Source of the DNA: Balneolaceae bacterium
GTDB lineage: Bacteria; Bacteroidota; Rhodothermia; Balneolales; Balneolaceae
Reading direction: 5' to 3'
Length of the DNA stretch: 38,122 bases
NCBI GenBank assembly: GCA_007134085.1
Contig: SLLL01000088.1
Span: 1 to 38,122, forward strand
Shown here one piece after another: positions 27,043 to 35,098 of the stretch (the stretch's first letter is position 1; each line of letters opens with the position of its first letter). The notes under the pieces are model-generated. The model had not been told where the DNA came from, searched no databases, and saw only the letters and a program-made list of their open reading frames with translations. Both the position numbers and the translations under genes were made by a program.

Positions 27043-27513
27043 TTAGTTCCCAAAATATTTTAACTCTTCCTGCTCAAATACATTGTGAATTTCCTCAGCG
27101 GTGGTGCACGCTAATAACGATTCACGGAAAGAAACGCTGTTCATCAGCCGGGAAATTCGGCTGAGGAGTTTAATATGAACACTATTTTTCTTCTCGGGGC
27201 CAACAAGCAAAAACGCCATTTTCACCGGTTTTTCATCGATGGAATCGAACTCTATCGGTTCATTCAAAATGGCAAAACTTGCCAAATTTTCTTCGATAAA
27301 CGCCACTTTTCCGTGAGGTATAGCCAGGCTTTTACCCACACCTGTTGACATGATTCTCTCTCTTTCGAAAACCGATTGGCGAACTTCATCGAGCCGGCCT
27401 TCTTCTACTTTTTCTTTTAGGGTGTCGATCATTTTGTTGAGCAACTCATCCTTATCGGTTACGTCAACATTAGCGAGAATTGTGGAGTTATCAAGCAGCG
27501 AATAGAGGTTCAT
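27043..27513 (-). CDS. ptsN: PTS IIA-type protein, EIIA-Ntr-like (PtsN)
   Basis: 156 residues, a single PTS EIIA domain of the fructose/mannitol class (PF00359). The phosphorylated histidine is H67 in SLAIPHGKV, and the conserved segments RERIMSTGVGKSLAIPHG and VKMAFLLVGPEKKNSVHIKLLSRISRLM are complete. No transport subunits (EIIB or EIIC) or HPr are near, so a regulatory role like that of PtsN is more likely than sugar uptake. It is the first gene of a tight ptsN-dacB-NtrC-type operon. Its upstream region holds a 139-bp near-palindrome starting 36 nt before the ATG. Confidence 0.92.
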   Translation of the reverse strand: MNLYSLLDNSTILANVDVTDKDELLNKMIDTLKEKVEEGRLDEVRQSVFERERIMSTGVGKSLAIPHGKVAFIEENLASFAILNEPIEFDSIDEKPVKMAFLLVGPEKKNSVHIKLLSRISRLMNSVSFRESLLACTTAEEIHNVFEQEELKYFGN

Positions 27514-27881
27514 AAATAGAAATAATCTCGTTTTTGAATGAGTATCAGAAGGCTATACAAAATCAGGATTTTTGATCAAGATCGAGGCAAGAGGAACTTT
27601 AAAACCGCAGCATATTGATCATATGTGAGGATTTTAAAATTCCGATAACGAAGATATTGGGCAAAAAGACAGTTTTTGTATAGCCTTATGGCAATATAAC
27701 CTGAATTAGAGTGAATATTAAGTTAAACCGCTATTGGTGTGCAGAATTAACAATCAATTCAACATTTATACTCAGGAGATACTGACCGCATGAAGGTAAG
27801 AATCAAATCAATCAAAAACGCATCTCATAGGCAACTATTCGAAAAATTGAATCATTTCTTACTATCACAGTATGATCACTT
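27514..27881. other. Intergenic region upstream of ptsN
   Basis: 368 nt without a supported gene. Its first half is the 139-bp near-palindrome. The second half is AT-rich. A 69-codon plus-strand ORF beginning at 27790, preceded by AGGAG, mostly overlaps the GIY-YIG gene in antisense and is not accepted as a gene. No TAnnTTTG box for ptsN was found. Confidence 0.4.
27549..27687. repeat. 139-bp near-palindromic element with perfect 14-bp terminal inverted repeats
   Basis: AAGGCTATACAAAA (27549-27562) is mirrored exactly by TTTTGTATAGCCTT (27674-27687). The two 67-nt halves around the centre TGATC are complementary at 47 of 67 positions by my hand alignment, without gaps. The element carries no ORF and shows no obvious target-site duplication. 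Its form fits a MITE or a REP-like mobile repeat; as RNA it would fold into one long hairpin. It lies in the ptsN upstream region. Confidence 0.6.
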
Positions 27882-28727
27882 TCAAACAGATTCATACTCT
27901 TTCAAAGATTTTCCACTTTTAAGTTTCCACTCTGTTAACCCATTTGCATTTCTGCCTAAAACGATTGAAGCTGCTGTAGAAGGGCTACTGAAAATGTAGT
28001 CGTCACTAAATTCCAGATAACCTTGTTTCTTGGTTAGTAAATTGTCGGCAATTAATTTATCTCTCAACTTTACAAAGTTTGGCGTGATAGATGCCACAGT
28101 AGAGCCTGCAGCTTTAGATCCTTTAAAAACTACAAAACCGTCAGATGATGGTTGCCCCAAACTGTCAGCCCCTCTGGCTGCTTTTAGGTAAAAAGTCTCC
28201 CTACGCTTTTTATTTTTTAATTCTCGTTTTTCATCAAAAACTTTGTGGCCAAGCGTATTCACTAACATTTTGATATTCTCCAAAAACTCTTCCATCTCTG
28301 CCTGATCTGACTCTGAAATTGACGACTGTGTCGGGGTCGATGAATTTTCAACCTTATACCTATTTGCTGATAGTGCAATCTTGTGGAGTCTATTTTCTAA
28401 ATACTTGATGTGTGCTTTGTTTAGGTTCTCATCCTTACTAATGAAGACAATTGTTTCGTGCCAAAAATCCTTTTGGTTAAGATGTTGATTCAGCCTCTTT
28501 AAGATCGACTCAGCTTCACCAATGTAAACAAGGTCTTTACCATCCTCGTCTTTACCGAAAAGCATGTAAACCCCTGTATTAACTAAATCATCGCGATCAG
28601 AACAGTCTTTAACTTTTATTCGTGGAATTTTATAAGCTTTTCCAGTCCAATTAGAAAGTTCACAGCTCATTCTGCCGTTAGGATCACCATCTATCAGAAA
28701 TATTTTTATTGTTTTACCGAAAACCAT
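27882..28727 (-). CDS. GIY-YIG nuclease-domain protein with C-terminal DUF4357
   Basis: 281 residues. After an N-terminal ~45-residue lead comes a GIY-YIG domain: GVYMLFG (52-58), VYIGEAE (67-73), conserved R78 in LKRLNQH, and metal-binding E111 in KYLENRL. The last ~55 residues (AASIVLGRNANGLTEWKLK and GKSLKEYE) match the DUF4357 domain that often caps such proteins. This architecture is common in accessory regions, and its substrate is not established. The gene is more AT-rich than its neighbours, stands alone between two AT-rich intergenic regions and beside a palindromic repeat, which suggests horizontal acquisition. The nuclease residues appear intact. No methyltransferase or other defence gene is adjacent. 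Confidence 0.87.
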   Translation of the reverse strand: MVFGKTIKIFLIDGDPNGRMSCELSNWTGKAYKIPRIKVKDCSDRDDLVNTGVYMLFGKDEDGKDLVYIGEAESILKRLNQHLNQKDFWHETIVFISKDENLNKAHIKYLENRLHKIALSANRYKVENSSTPTQSSISESDQAEMEEFLENIKMLVNTLGHKVFDEKRELKNKKRRETFYLKAARGADSLGQPSSDGFVVFKGSKAAGSTVASITPNFVKLRDKLIADNLLTKKQGYLEFSDDYIFSSPSTAASIVLGRNANGLTEWKLKSGKSLKEYESV

Positions 28728-29089
28728 TTAAAGCCAATTTATTGCGTTTTTACTTCAAATTATAAATCATAACAATCCAATCTGCAAAAAACGATTCCAT
28801 ACTATTTTTGAGTTTAAAAATTGCGAGTCATAAACAAATTATCGTGGAAGTATTGATTTCTGATTTTCGCAGATTCTCAGCGAAACTCAGCGTATTAATC
28901 TGCGTTACTCTGCGAGAAAAGATGTTTTGATTAATTTATGATTCTCTAATTGAACTTCCTGTAAGAACAGTGCCGTTTATATGCTCTGAGTACTCAGTTT
29001 TTTAGCAGACTAATCATTTATCGACAATACTTTATCTTTCTAACCCGCTTCATTTTCAGTACTTTTAGTGCCCCTATATTATTGCTGAA
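28728..29089. other. Intergenic region with CTCAGCG/CTCTGCG-type degenerate repeats
   Basis: 362 nt, AT-rich, no ORF. At 28869-28918 there are four spaced variants of one short unit (CTCAGCG, CTCAGCG, TCTGCG, CTCTGCG), sharing the 10-mer TTCTCAGCGA with the aroG/uvrA intergenic region. The ccmB promoter must lie after it. TATCTTTC at about 29033 is one base off the TAnnTTTG consensus, but it is ~50 nt from the start. Confidence 0.45.
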
Positions 29090-29752
29090 ATGATCCGACC
29101 GTCCGTTGCCATTTTTAAGAAAGAAGTTATGCAGGAGCTGCGCACCAAGTATGCGCTCAATACCCTGCTTGCGTTTACCGGCTCATCACTCCTGCTCATT
29201 CTTTTTACACTCAGGGCTCATCAAATGGACCCTACGCCCAAAAGCGGGCTTATCTGGATTATCATTCTCTTTGCGGCGATGTCTGGCATGATGCGCTCCT
29301 TTGTTCAGGAAGCTGAACGTAAAACCTGGGCGTTGTTGCAGCTCCATGCGGCAGCCGGTGATGTGTTTCTTGGAAAGCTATTTTACAATTTCTGCTTCTT
29401 GCTGGCACTCCACTTGTTCACTTTTTTCTTTTACATGCTGATGATGGATATGGGCGTGGTGAACATCACCTACTTTATCAGCGCTCTTCTTTTTGGCGCA
29501 GCCGGCCTTGCCGCGGTAACCACACTCACATCAGCGATGATTGCCCAGGCCGACCGTAAAGGAGCTCTTTTTTCTGTACTTTGCATCCCCCTTGTGGTGC
29601 CGCTTCTGCTTATATTAACAAGGGTAACTAATGCGGCACTCATTTCCGGGCCTGATGGCTCATCCATTAACGACCTTGTGGCTCTTGTGGGCTTCTGTGG
29701 CGTAACCATAACAACCGGAGTTCTGCTTTTTGATTTTATTTGGGAAGATTAA
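29090..29752 (+). CDS. ccmB: Heme exporter protein B (CcmB), cytochrome c maturation
   Basis: 220 residues with six predicted transmembrane helices. The N-terminal cytoplasmic stretch VAIFKKEVMQELRTKY and the segment RSFVQEAERKTWALLQLHAA are characteristic of CcmB, the permease half of the CcmAB ABC complex that acts with CcmCDE in heme delivery to apocytochrome c. No ccmA, ccmC or ccmE lies beside it in this window, which is unusual since ccmB is normally next to ccmA or ccmC. It begins a run of closely spaced plus-strand genes (holB 6 nt later), probably one transcript. Inner-membrane location is inferred from the helices. Confidence 0.92.
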   Translation: MIRPSVAIFKKEVMQELRTKYALNTLLAFTGSSLLLILFTLRAHQMDPTPKSGLIWIIILFAAMSGMMRSFVQEAERKTWALLQLHAAAGDVFLGKLFYNFCFLLALHLFTFFFYMLMMDMGVVNITYFISALLFGAAGLAAVTTLTSAMIAQADRKGALFSVLCIPLVVPLLLILTRVTNAALISGPDGSSINDLVALVGFCGVTITTGVLLFDFIWED

Positions 29753-29758
29753 CGTTTG

Positions 29759-30961
29759 ATGTCAGCTTTTAACAACATACAATTTGGCAACCGCAGGCTT
29801 GTAGGGCAGGCGAAAGCTAAAGAGCAGATTCAGCGAATTCTGGAATCTGACAGGCTCTCCCACGCATATCTGCTTACTGGCCCCGAGGGTTCAGGCAAAA
29901 TTGCATTCGCCCTGGCACTGGCAGAATATATCAATGGCATCGATAATATAACGGACCTGAAAGGAACCGCGGCAACCAAAAAGTCGGGCTGGTACACCCA
30001 CCCTGATGTTCACCTTTTCATTCCACATCCCAAAACAGTAGCCGCTGATGAGCTTAAACAACGGCTGGAAATGCTTGCCGAAGATCCCTACGAAATTGTT
30101 GATTTCTCCCTCAGGCCAGCACTAAATAATCCTGAATCCACAAAAAACCTTCAGGCGTTTTACTCAATCGAATATTACCACACAGAAATACGACCTCGCA
30201 CGGTGTACAAACCCAATGAAGGCAAAAAATCTGTGGTGATCATCACCGGAATTGAGACGATGAGGAAAGAGTCGGCCAATGCATTCCTGAAACTGCTGGA
30301 AGAGCCCTCACCTAACCTGATGTTTATTCTAACGGCATCAAAAACCGAACAGCTGCTGCCTACCATCATATCACGCTGCCAGCAAATCAGGCTGCAGCCG
30401 CTTTCGTATGATGAGGTAGCCGATGGCCTGGTTCGGTTCGACGGTAAGAGCGAGGAAGATGCAAAATTCCTGGCGCGAATGTCCGGCGGCAACTACTCTC
30501 TAGCACGCTTTTTCGATGTAGAAACCCTGCAGAAAACGCGTGGTGAAATTGTAGACTTTCTGCGCTACTCTTACACGCAAGATGCCCCACTTGTACTCGC
30601 GCTTATTAAAGACTGGAACAGCGGGCTGAACAGGGAAAATCAAATTGGCCTTTGCAATACGATGGAGCAATTTTTGAGGGATATTTTGATCTACCGGGAA
30701 ACATCGAACATTGAGTTGGTTACCAATATTGATCAGGCCGATGTGATACAGCGCTTTTGCGGTTCAATGGAGAATGCAGATGTAATTGGCATGATTGAAC
30801 AGCTTAATCAACTGAAACGGCTTCTTTATCAAAATGTGCAGTTTAAATATATCTTTACGGTGCTGTCCACCCGATTTACCAGACTGATGCGCGGAACGGA
30901 GACGGTAATCCCATCAGAAACTCCCTGGCGACACATGCCGGCATTTAATGAGGGGGTTTAG
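29759..30961 (+). CDS. holB: DNA polymerase III subunit delta' (clamp-loader AAA+ protein)
   Basis: About 400 residues. LVGQAKAKEQIQRIL is the family N-terminus; GPEGSGKIA (41-49) is a Walker A-like loop. The segments ANAFLKLLEEP and IISRCQQIRLQPL carry the SRC motif of clamp-loader AAA+ subunits. No zinc-finger cysteines are seen between Walker A and B. The subunit helps load the sliding clamp. I set the start at ATG 29759; a TTG directly before it is in frame. It lies 6 nt after ccmB and 2 nt before dapF. Confidence 0.93.
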   Translation: MSAFNNIQFGNRRLVGQAKAKEQIQRILESDRLSHAYLLTGPEGSGKIAFALALAEYINGIDNITDLKGTAATKKSGWYTHPDVHLFIPHPKTVAADELKQRLEMLAEDPYEIVDFSLRPALNNPESTKNLQAFYSIEYYHTEIRPRTVYKPNEGKKSVVIITGIETMRKESANAFLKLLEEPSPNLMFILTASKTEQLLPTIISRCQQIRLQPLSYDEVADGLVRFDGKSEEDAKFLARMSGGNYSLARFFDVETLQKTRGEIVDFLRYSYTQDAPLVLALIKDWNSGLNRENQIGLCNTMEQFLRDILIYRETSNIELVTNIDQADVIQRFCGSMENADVIGMIEQLNQLKRLLYQNVQFKYIFTVLSTRFTRLMRGTETVIPSETPWRHMPAFNEGV

Positions 30962-30963
30962 TT

Positions 30964-31791
30964 ATGGAGAGACAAACACTGATCTTCACAAAAATGCAAG
31001 GCGCCGGAAACGACTTTATTCTGTTTGATAACCGTGGGGTAAAAATGACCGAGCAGGAACTCTCTAACCTTGCTCCTTCACTTTGCAACCGAAAGTTCGG
31101 GATAGGTTCCGATGGGGTTATCGCCCTTCAGTTCGATGAAACCAAAGAAGCCGATCTGGTGATGCTTTACAAGAACCCCGATGGAAGTGATGCGGGAATG
31201 TGCGGAAACGGAGCCCGCTGCTTTGCCGCTTTTGCTGCAACTCTCGGCTCACCCAAAAAATTTACGTTTCGTGTTCACGACAAGGTTTACCGTGCCTCAG
31301 TTAAGAAAAAATCTGTTGTTATTGACTTTCCACTCGAGACTAACGTTATAGAACAGTCTGTGGCAAATGAAGCTATTTTAAATATTTATACCAATACAGA
31401 GCATATCGTTTGCCCCACACAAACACATAAACTCGATGATGAACAAGACTTAGTTCAGCGTGGCAGGTTCTTGAGGAATCATCCAAAATTTAACCCGAAA
31501 GGCACCAACGTTAATTTTGTAGCCGGCTTTGATAAAACAAGCCTCTGTTTGCAAACCTACGAGCGGGGCGTGGAGAATTTAACCCTCGCATGTGGAACCG
31601 GTGCAATTGCCTCAGCTCTTGGCTGGCATCATCTTCAGCAGGCACCATCAGGCAAATTTCTTTACAAAATAAAGGTTAAGGGAGGCACTCTGCTTGTCCA
31701 TTTTTCGTTCTCTGAAGAGAATAAAACATACAATAACATAAAACTGGAAGGCCCTGCCGATTTTGTTTTTGAAGGGCAATACTACCTCTGA
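30964..31791 (+). CDS. dapF: Diaminopimelate epimerase
   Basis: Epimerises LL- to meso-diaminopimelate for lysine and peptidoglycan synthesis. 275 residues. The two-cysteine active site is C80 (in DAGMCGNGARC) and C210 (in TLACGTGAIAS). MQGAGNDFIL (11-20), GIGSDG and YERGVENLT complete the signature. It starts 2 nt after holB. The next gene begins within a few nucleotides of its stop (or overlaps it by 29 nt if the upstream TTG is used), so the string ccmB-holB-dapF-DUF5103 is translationally close-packed. Confidence 0.97.
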   Translation: MERQTLIFTKMQGAGNDFILFDNRGVKMTEQELSNLAPSLCNRKFGIGSDGVIALQFDETKEADLVMLYKNPDGSDAGMCGNGARCFAAFAATLGSPKKFTFRVHDKVYRASVKKKSVVIDFPLETNVIEQSVANEAILNIYTNTEHIVCPTQTHKLDDEQDLVQRGRFLRNHPKFNPKGTNVNFVAGFDKTSLCLQTYERGVENLTLACGTGAIASALGWHHLQQAPSGKFLYKIKVKGGTLLVHFSFSEENKTYNNIKLEGPADFVFEGQYYL

Positions 31792-31795
31792 TCTG

Positions 31796-33097
31796 TTGTT
31801 TCAAAAAAAAGCTCTCTTCTTATCTCTTCTTGCCGTTTCTCTTATGTTAAGCGCCTGTACCCTGTTCGAATCAACCGGAAGCGAGAGAGAGCCACTGCCG
31901 CGAGTGCAAGGCATCGAAAACCTTTTTAACGTACCGGGGCAGATTGTAACCGACAATCAAATTCGTTCCATCCAGTTTCACAGAGGTAATAATTCCGCCA
32001 ATGCACCCATTATTGAGTTGAACAGTTCTCAAAGGCTGAATCTTCTTTTTGAAGTACTTCAGTTTGAATCACGACAGTTCAGGGTACACGTTAGCCATCA
32101 CAATCCCGACTGGAGCCGTTCATCTATCGGCAGAGAGTCGTACATCGACGGGCTGTTTTCCGTTTATATGGATGCCGGAAGGGTTTCATCAGTCAGGCAG
32201 CCGCAATACAGGCAGTACAGTTTTGAATTTCCGAATGATGACCTTCGTATCCTCAAAAGCGGTAACTATATGCTCAGCGTTGAAGATGCCGATACCGGAT
32301 ATCTGATAATGGCACTGCCCTTTTTCGTAACGGAAAACCAGGGAAGTATTTCTTCCTCCGTTGAACAGCTAATTACACCGAGGCAAAACCTCAGATCATC
32401 ACACAGGGCTGTAAGCCGTTACCGATTGCCCGATTTCGTGGATCAACCACAGTTTGACCTTGAATTTTATTACATACAGAACCGCTTCTGGGGGCGCGCA
32501 AAGGAAGCATCAGAAGTTGATTTTTCCAGCCCAAATGAAGTTAACTACGAAATGGACAGAAACAGCCCGTTCATTGGCGATTATGAATTTCTTGAGCTCG
32601 ATCTGAGTGATATTACGCAACGAAATCCCCAGGTTTTGGAGTTTATGCCTGCTGAGAATCCGCCAAAAGTAATTCTTTTTGATGATGTAAGCGGTTTTTC
32701 TGCATCTGGCCGCTTAACCGGAGCCGGTAACTTTGGCAGGCCTGATATGAGCCTTAATGCTCAATACGCTAATGCTCAGTTTACATTTGATGCGGCTATG
32801 AACCCGGATGAAGATATTGAGATCTACCTAACCGGCGATTTTAATTACTGGGCTATACAATCTGCCAATCGGCTCACTTATAATGACGAGACAGATCGCT
32901 GGAGCACAAGTACAATTCTCAAGGAAGGAATGTACAGGTATAAATACGTAGTTATGGATGACGGGCGCGTTGACGATCTCTTCTTTGATGACCTCTTTAC
33001 TAATACCCGGCAGGAGTATCATACGTTTGTTTATATGCGCGATTCCCGTGAATTTTATTACAGGCTGCTTCAGTTCAACCACTTTTTTTCGAATTAG
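31796..33097 (+). CDS. DUF5103-family lipoprotein, type IX secretion plug-like
   Basis: About 433 residues. A lipoprotein signal (FQKKALFLSLLAVSLMLSAC) has lipobox LSAC at the end. The N-terminal domain resembles DUF5103: I recognise the pattern of R-S-I-Q-F, a spaced YIDGLFSVYM, then RQYSFEFPNDD and LKSGNYMLSV, and PFFVTE. DUF5103 proteins include the plug of the SprA translocon in type IX secretion. The C-terminal part contains LTGDFNYWAI, which resembles a carbohydrate-binding or E-set fold. No ATG is available. I prefer the TTG at 31796, four nucleotides after the dapF stop, because it gives a normal signal peptide; an earlier TTG (31763) would overlap dapF by 29 nt. The exact role is inferred. 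Confidence 0.78.
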   Translation: MFQKKALFLSLLAVSLMLSACTLFESTGSEREPLPRVQGIENLFNVPGQIVTDNQIRSIQFHRGNNSANAPIIELNSSQRLNLLFEVLQFESRQFRVHVSHHNPDWSRSSIGRESYIDGLFSVYMDAGRVSSVRQPQYRQYSFEFPNDDLRILKSGNYMLSVEDADTGYLIMALPFFVTENQGSISSSVEQLITPRQNLRSSHRAVSRYRLPDFVDQPQFDLEFYYIQNRFWGRAKEASEVDFSSPNEVNYEMDRNSPFIGDYEFLELDLSDITQRNPQVLEFMPAENPPKVILFDDVSGFSASGRLTGAGNFGRPDMSLNAQYANAQFTFDAAMNPDEDIEIYLTGDFNYWAIQSANRLTYNDETDRWSTSTILKEGMYRYKYVVMDDGRVDDLFFDDLFTNTRQEYHTFVYMRDSREFYYRLLQFNHFFSN

Positions 33098-33103
33098 GAT
33101 TTT

Positions 33104-34297
33104 ATGAGAGCTTTAAAGTTTTTTGCTGTTTTTTTTATCACTGCTGTAATAGTGCTTGGTTTTGTACTTGGGTGGAACTGGAAGTCGTTCTCCGTATTTT
33201 TTGAAAATCGCGAAGCTCTGTCGGAAGGTAATGAATGGATCATAAAAACAAGTTCGCTGCGAGGGCTTTCTGAATTTATGGGTGAAAATCCGCAGTACGC
33301 TTCCGTTGTGAGTGTGGTGGTGAATCATCCTGACTCATCCATTCACTTCAACCCGGATCAGCAGAGGGTGATGGGAACTACGGCAAATATTTTCATTCTT
33401 GCTGCATACGCCTATCTGTTCGGCTGTGAAGAGTTCTCTCCCGAAGCAGTAATAAATTGGGATGATATATCCCGCTATCAGCTTCCGGATGTGGACGCAT
33501 CTGTACATCGGGGCAGTTACAGAACAGGTACTGACCGAGGCTGGATTCGTGAAGGTGAATTATCGCTGCATAACGCCCTGCTTCTGCTTGCTGAAACCAG
33601 TGACCTCGCTCTGGCCGATTACTTGTGGTGGCAGGTAGATCCTTCTATTTGGGATTTACTGAATGATGAACTTGCGCTTGAATCAACTGAAATGCCGCTG
33701 CCTTACTCCGGGTTGTATCTCAGTATTTCGCCGGAGTTTCAGCAAGCTTCAGTGCCTGAAATCATCGAAAAATGGCAAGCAGCAGATCATTCAGAGTGGA
33801 GAGGGCACGTGATGGAGCAGTCTCGCTTGTTTGCTGAGAACACAGAAAAGAGGGATGAAATTTTACGGTTTATGAACCGAAACCGCCTTGGGAATACGTT
33901 TCAGGAAGAGCGGGATGCAATGATCCTGTTCCCTAAAACCACAGCATCTGAAATTACGGATATGCTGTATAGAGCAATAAACCACGATTTGGCCAATGAA
34001 ACCATTAGTGAGACGTTAATGAACTATATGCGATGGCCAATGGAGCGCCAAATAGGTATTGACAGAGACTTTTTGGATTATGGTGCCATTTACGACAATC
34101 GTATGGGTTTGATGAACGGCATCGACTTTGGTACATCTGCCTATACGGGCGACACAACCGTGCAGGCACTTTTTCTTGACCGGCTCCCGATCGGGTTCTG
34201 GTTTCATGCCTCTGGTGGACACATGCACCAGGATTTTATGCAGCGCTTGATTTACGACCCCGCAATGATTGCACAGATGAAGCGTGTGATTCAATAG
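33104..34297 (+). CDS. Serine-hydrolase (class A beta-lactamase fold) homologue with lost SxxK motif
   Basis: 397 residues with an N-terminal membrane anchor (ALKFFAVFFITAVIVLGFVLGW) facing the periplasm. The body follows the class A beta-lactamase/serine-hydrolase pattern: RVMGTTANIFILAAYA (88-103) sits where active relatives read xSTxKxxxL, so the nucleophile Ser is T92 and the Lys is N95. RYQLPDVDASVHRG and the SDN-like SDL (166-168) follow, and ASGGH near residue 368 takes the place of KTG. It is thus probably catalytically dead or uses Thr. It starts 6 nt after the DUF5103 gene. A role as a binding protein for peptidoglycan or a partner lipoprotein is conceivable, but unproven. Confidence 0.72.
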   Translation: MRALKFFAVFFITAVIVLGFVLGWNWKSFSVFFENREALSEGNEWIIKTSSLRGLSEFMGENPQYASVVSVVVNHPDSSIHFNPDQQRVMGTTANIFILAAYAYLFGCEEFSPEAVINWDDISRYQLPDVDASVHRGSYRTGTDRGWIREGELSLHNALLLLAETSDLALADYLWWQVDPSIWDLLNDELALESTEMPLPYSGLYLSISPEFQQASVPEIIEKWQAADHSEWRGHVMEQSRLFAENTEKRDEILRFMNRNRLGNTFQEERDAMILFPKTTASEITDMLYRAINHDLANETISETLMNYMRWPMERQIGIDRDFLDYGAIYDNRMGLMNGIDFGTSAYTGDTTVQALFLDRLPIGFWFHASGGHMHQDFMQRLIYDPAMIAQMKRVIQ

Positions 34298-34380
34298 TTA
34301 TCAACCATTTTTCATTACATATTTACTTTAACATCAGATATTATCCAATGTGAAATCGAGATAAGAGTTTATTGAAGAGT

Positions 34381-34515
34381 GTCCCCCTTTGAAGGGGGCA
34401 ATGGGGGATGTTAAATAATAATTTTAGATTAAATATTGAATATCTGAGTCTAATCAACGCTCAGAGGTTCATCCCCCTCGGCTCTTACGAGCCTCTGCCC
34501 CCTTCAAAGAGGGAC
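34381..34515. repeat. Inverted-repeat intergenic element (MITE/REP-like)
   Basis: The left arm starts GTCCCCCTTTGAAGGGGGCA (34381) and ends at 34410 with GGGGGATG. The right arm (34470-34515) is its near-perfect inverse (start CATCCCCC, end GGGAC), interrupted by a hairpin GGCTC-TTAC-GAGCC (34480-34493). About 59 AT-rich nucleotides separate them. Each arm also carries a self-complementary CCCCCTTTGAAGGGGG-like hairpin. No ORF and no clear target duplication were found. It could act as a terminator after 34297 as well as being a mobile repeat. Confidence 0.65.
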
Positions 34516-34589
34516 TAGCAAGGCTTATGTTGTAATATCGAATTCACGTTAACCATATAAATTCAGATACTTAATAGCGGCATTAATAC

Positions 34590-35093
34590 ATGAATAAATA
34601 CTATTTCATATTCCTGATCTGGCTTCTGCCAATCTATTTTTTAGGGCAGTTCAGCTATCAGCTGTTAACGTTCAATGGAATTCAGTCTACCTACAATAAT
34701 GGCGACAGCTACATCGCCTCAGTCACCGATTTTGATGTGAAGCAGATTGCCGCTCAAACCAACGGGTATGTGGTTATCAACTTCACAACATCAACGGGTG
34801 AAACTGTTGAGGAGCGGCTTGCATTGCCGGTTCAGTTTGCTCAGGTAATCATGAACTCAGAATTGATACCGGTTCGTTATTCAGAATCATCATTCAGCCC
34901 CATCGTGATGATGCCCATTTACGACCTTCAGCAAAATGTGGTGAAAGTAAATCTGGCTGTTACCCTTTTTGGATCAATCGCAACTCTGTTAGTTGGATTT
35001 TTTGCATCGCGCTATGCACTTCGAAAAATCAGAGAAGGCGATGATGAACTCGAAATAGAAATGATGGATGAGGTAAATCCTGCAGTTGGGTGA
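34590..35093 (+). CDS. Small membrane protein of unknown function, two transmembrane helices
   Basis: 167 residues. Helix 1 (about 4-22) and helix 2 (about 117-140) flank a ~95-residue extracytoplasmic beta-rich segment (SYIASVTDFDVKQIAAQTNGYVVINFTT). The C-terminal tail is charged and probably cytoplasmic (RKIREGDDELEIEMM). The arrangement of two helices with a strand-rich middle recalls DUF3592-like proteins, but I do not claim that family. It converges on the SDR gene with 5 nt between the stops. It is preceded by the inverted-repeat element. Function unknown. Confidence 0.7.
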   Translation: MNKYYFIFLIWLLPIYFLGQFSYQLLTFNGIQSTYNNGDSYIASVTDFDVKQIAAQTNGYVVINFTTSTGETVEERLALPVQFAQVIMNSELIPVRYSESSFSPIVMMPIYDLQQNVVKVNLAVTLFGSIATLLVGFFASRYALRKIREGDDELEIEMMDEVNPAVG

Positions 35094-35098
35094 GCAAC

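Noticed and set aside
27790-27999. Plus-strand ORF of 69 codons preceded by AGGAG
   Set aside because: More than half lies antisense to the end of the GIY-YIG gene, which has clear domain motifs. The peptide resembles no family I know.
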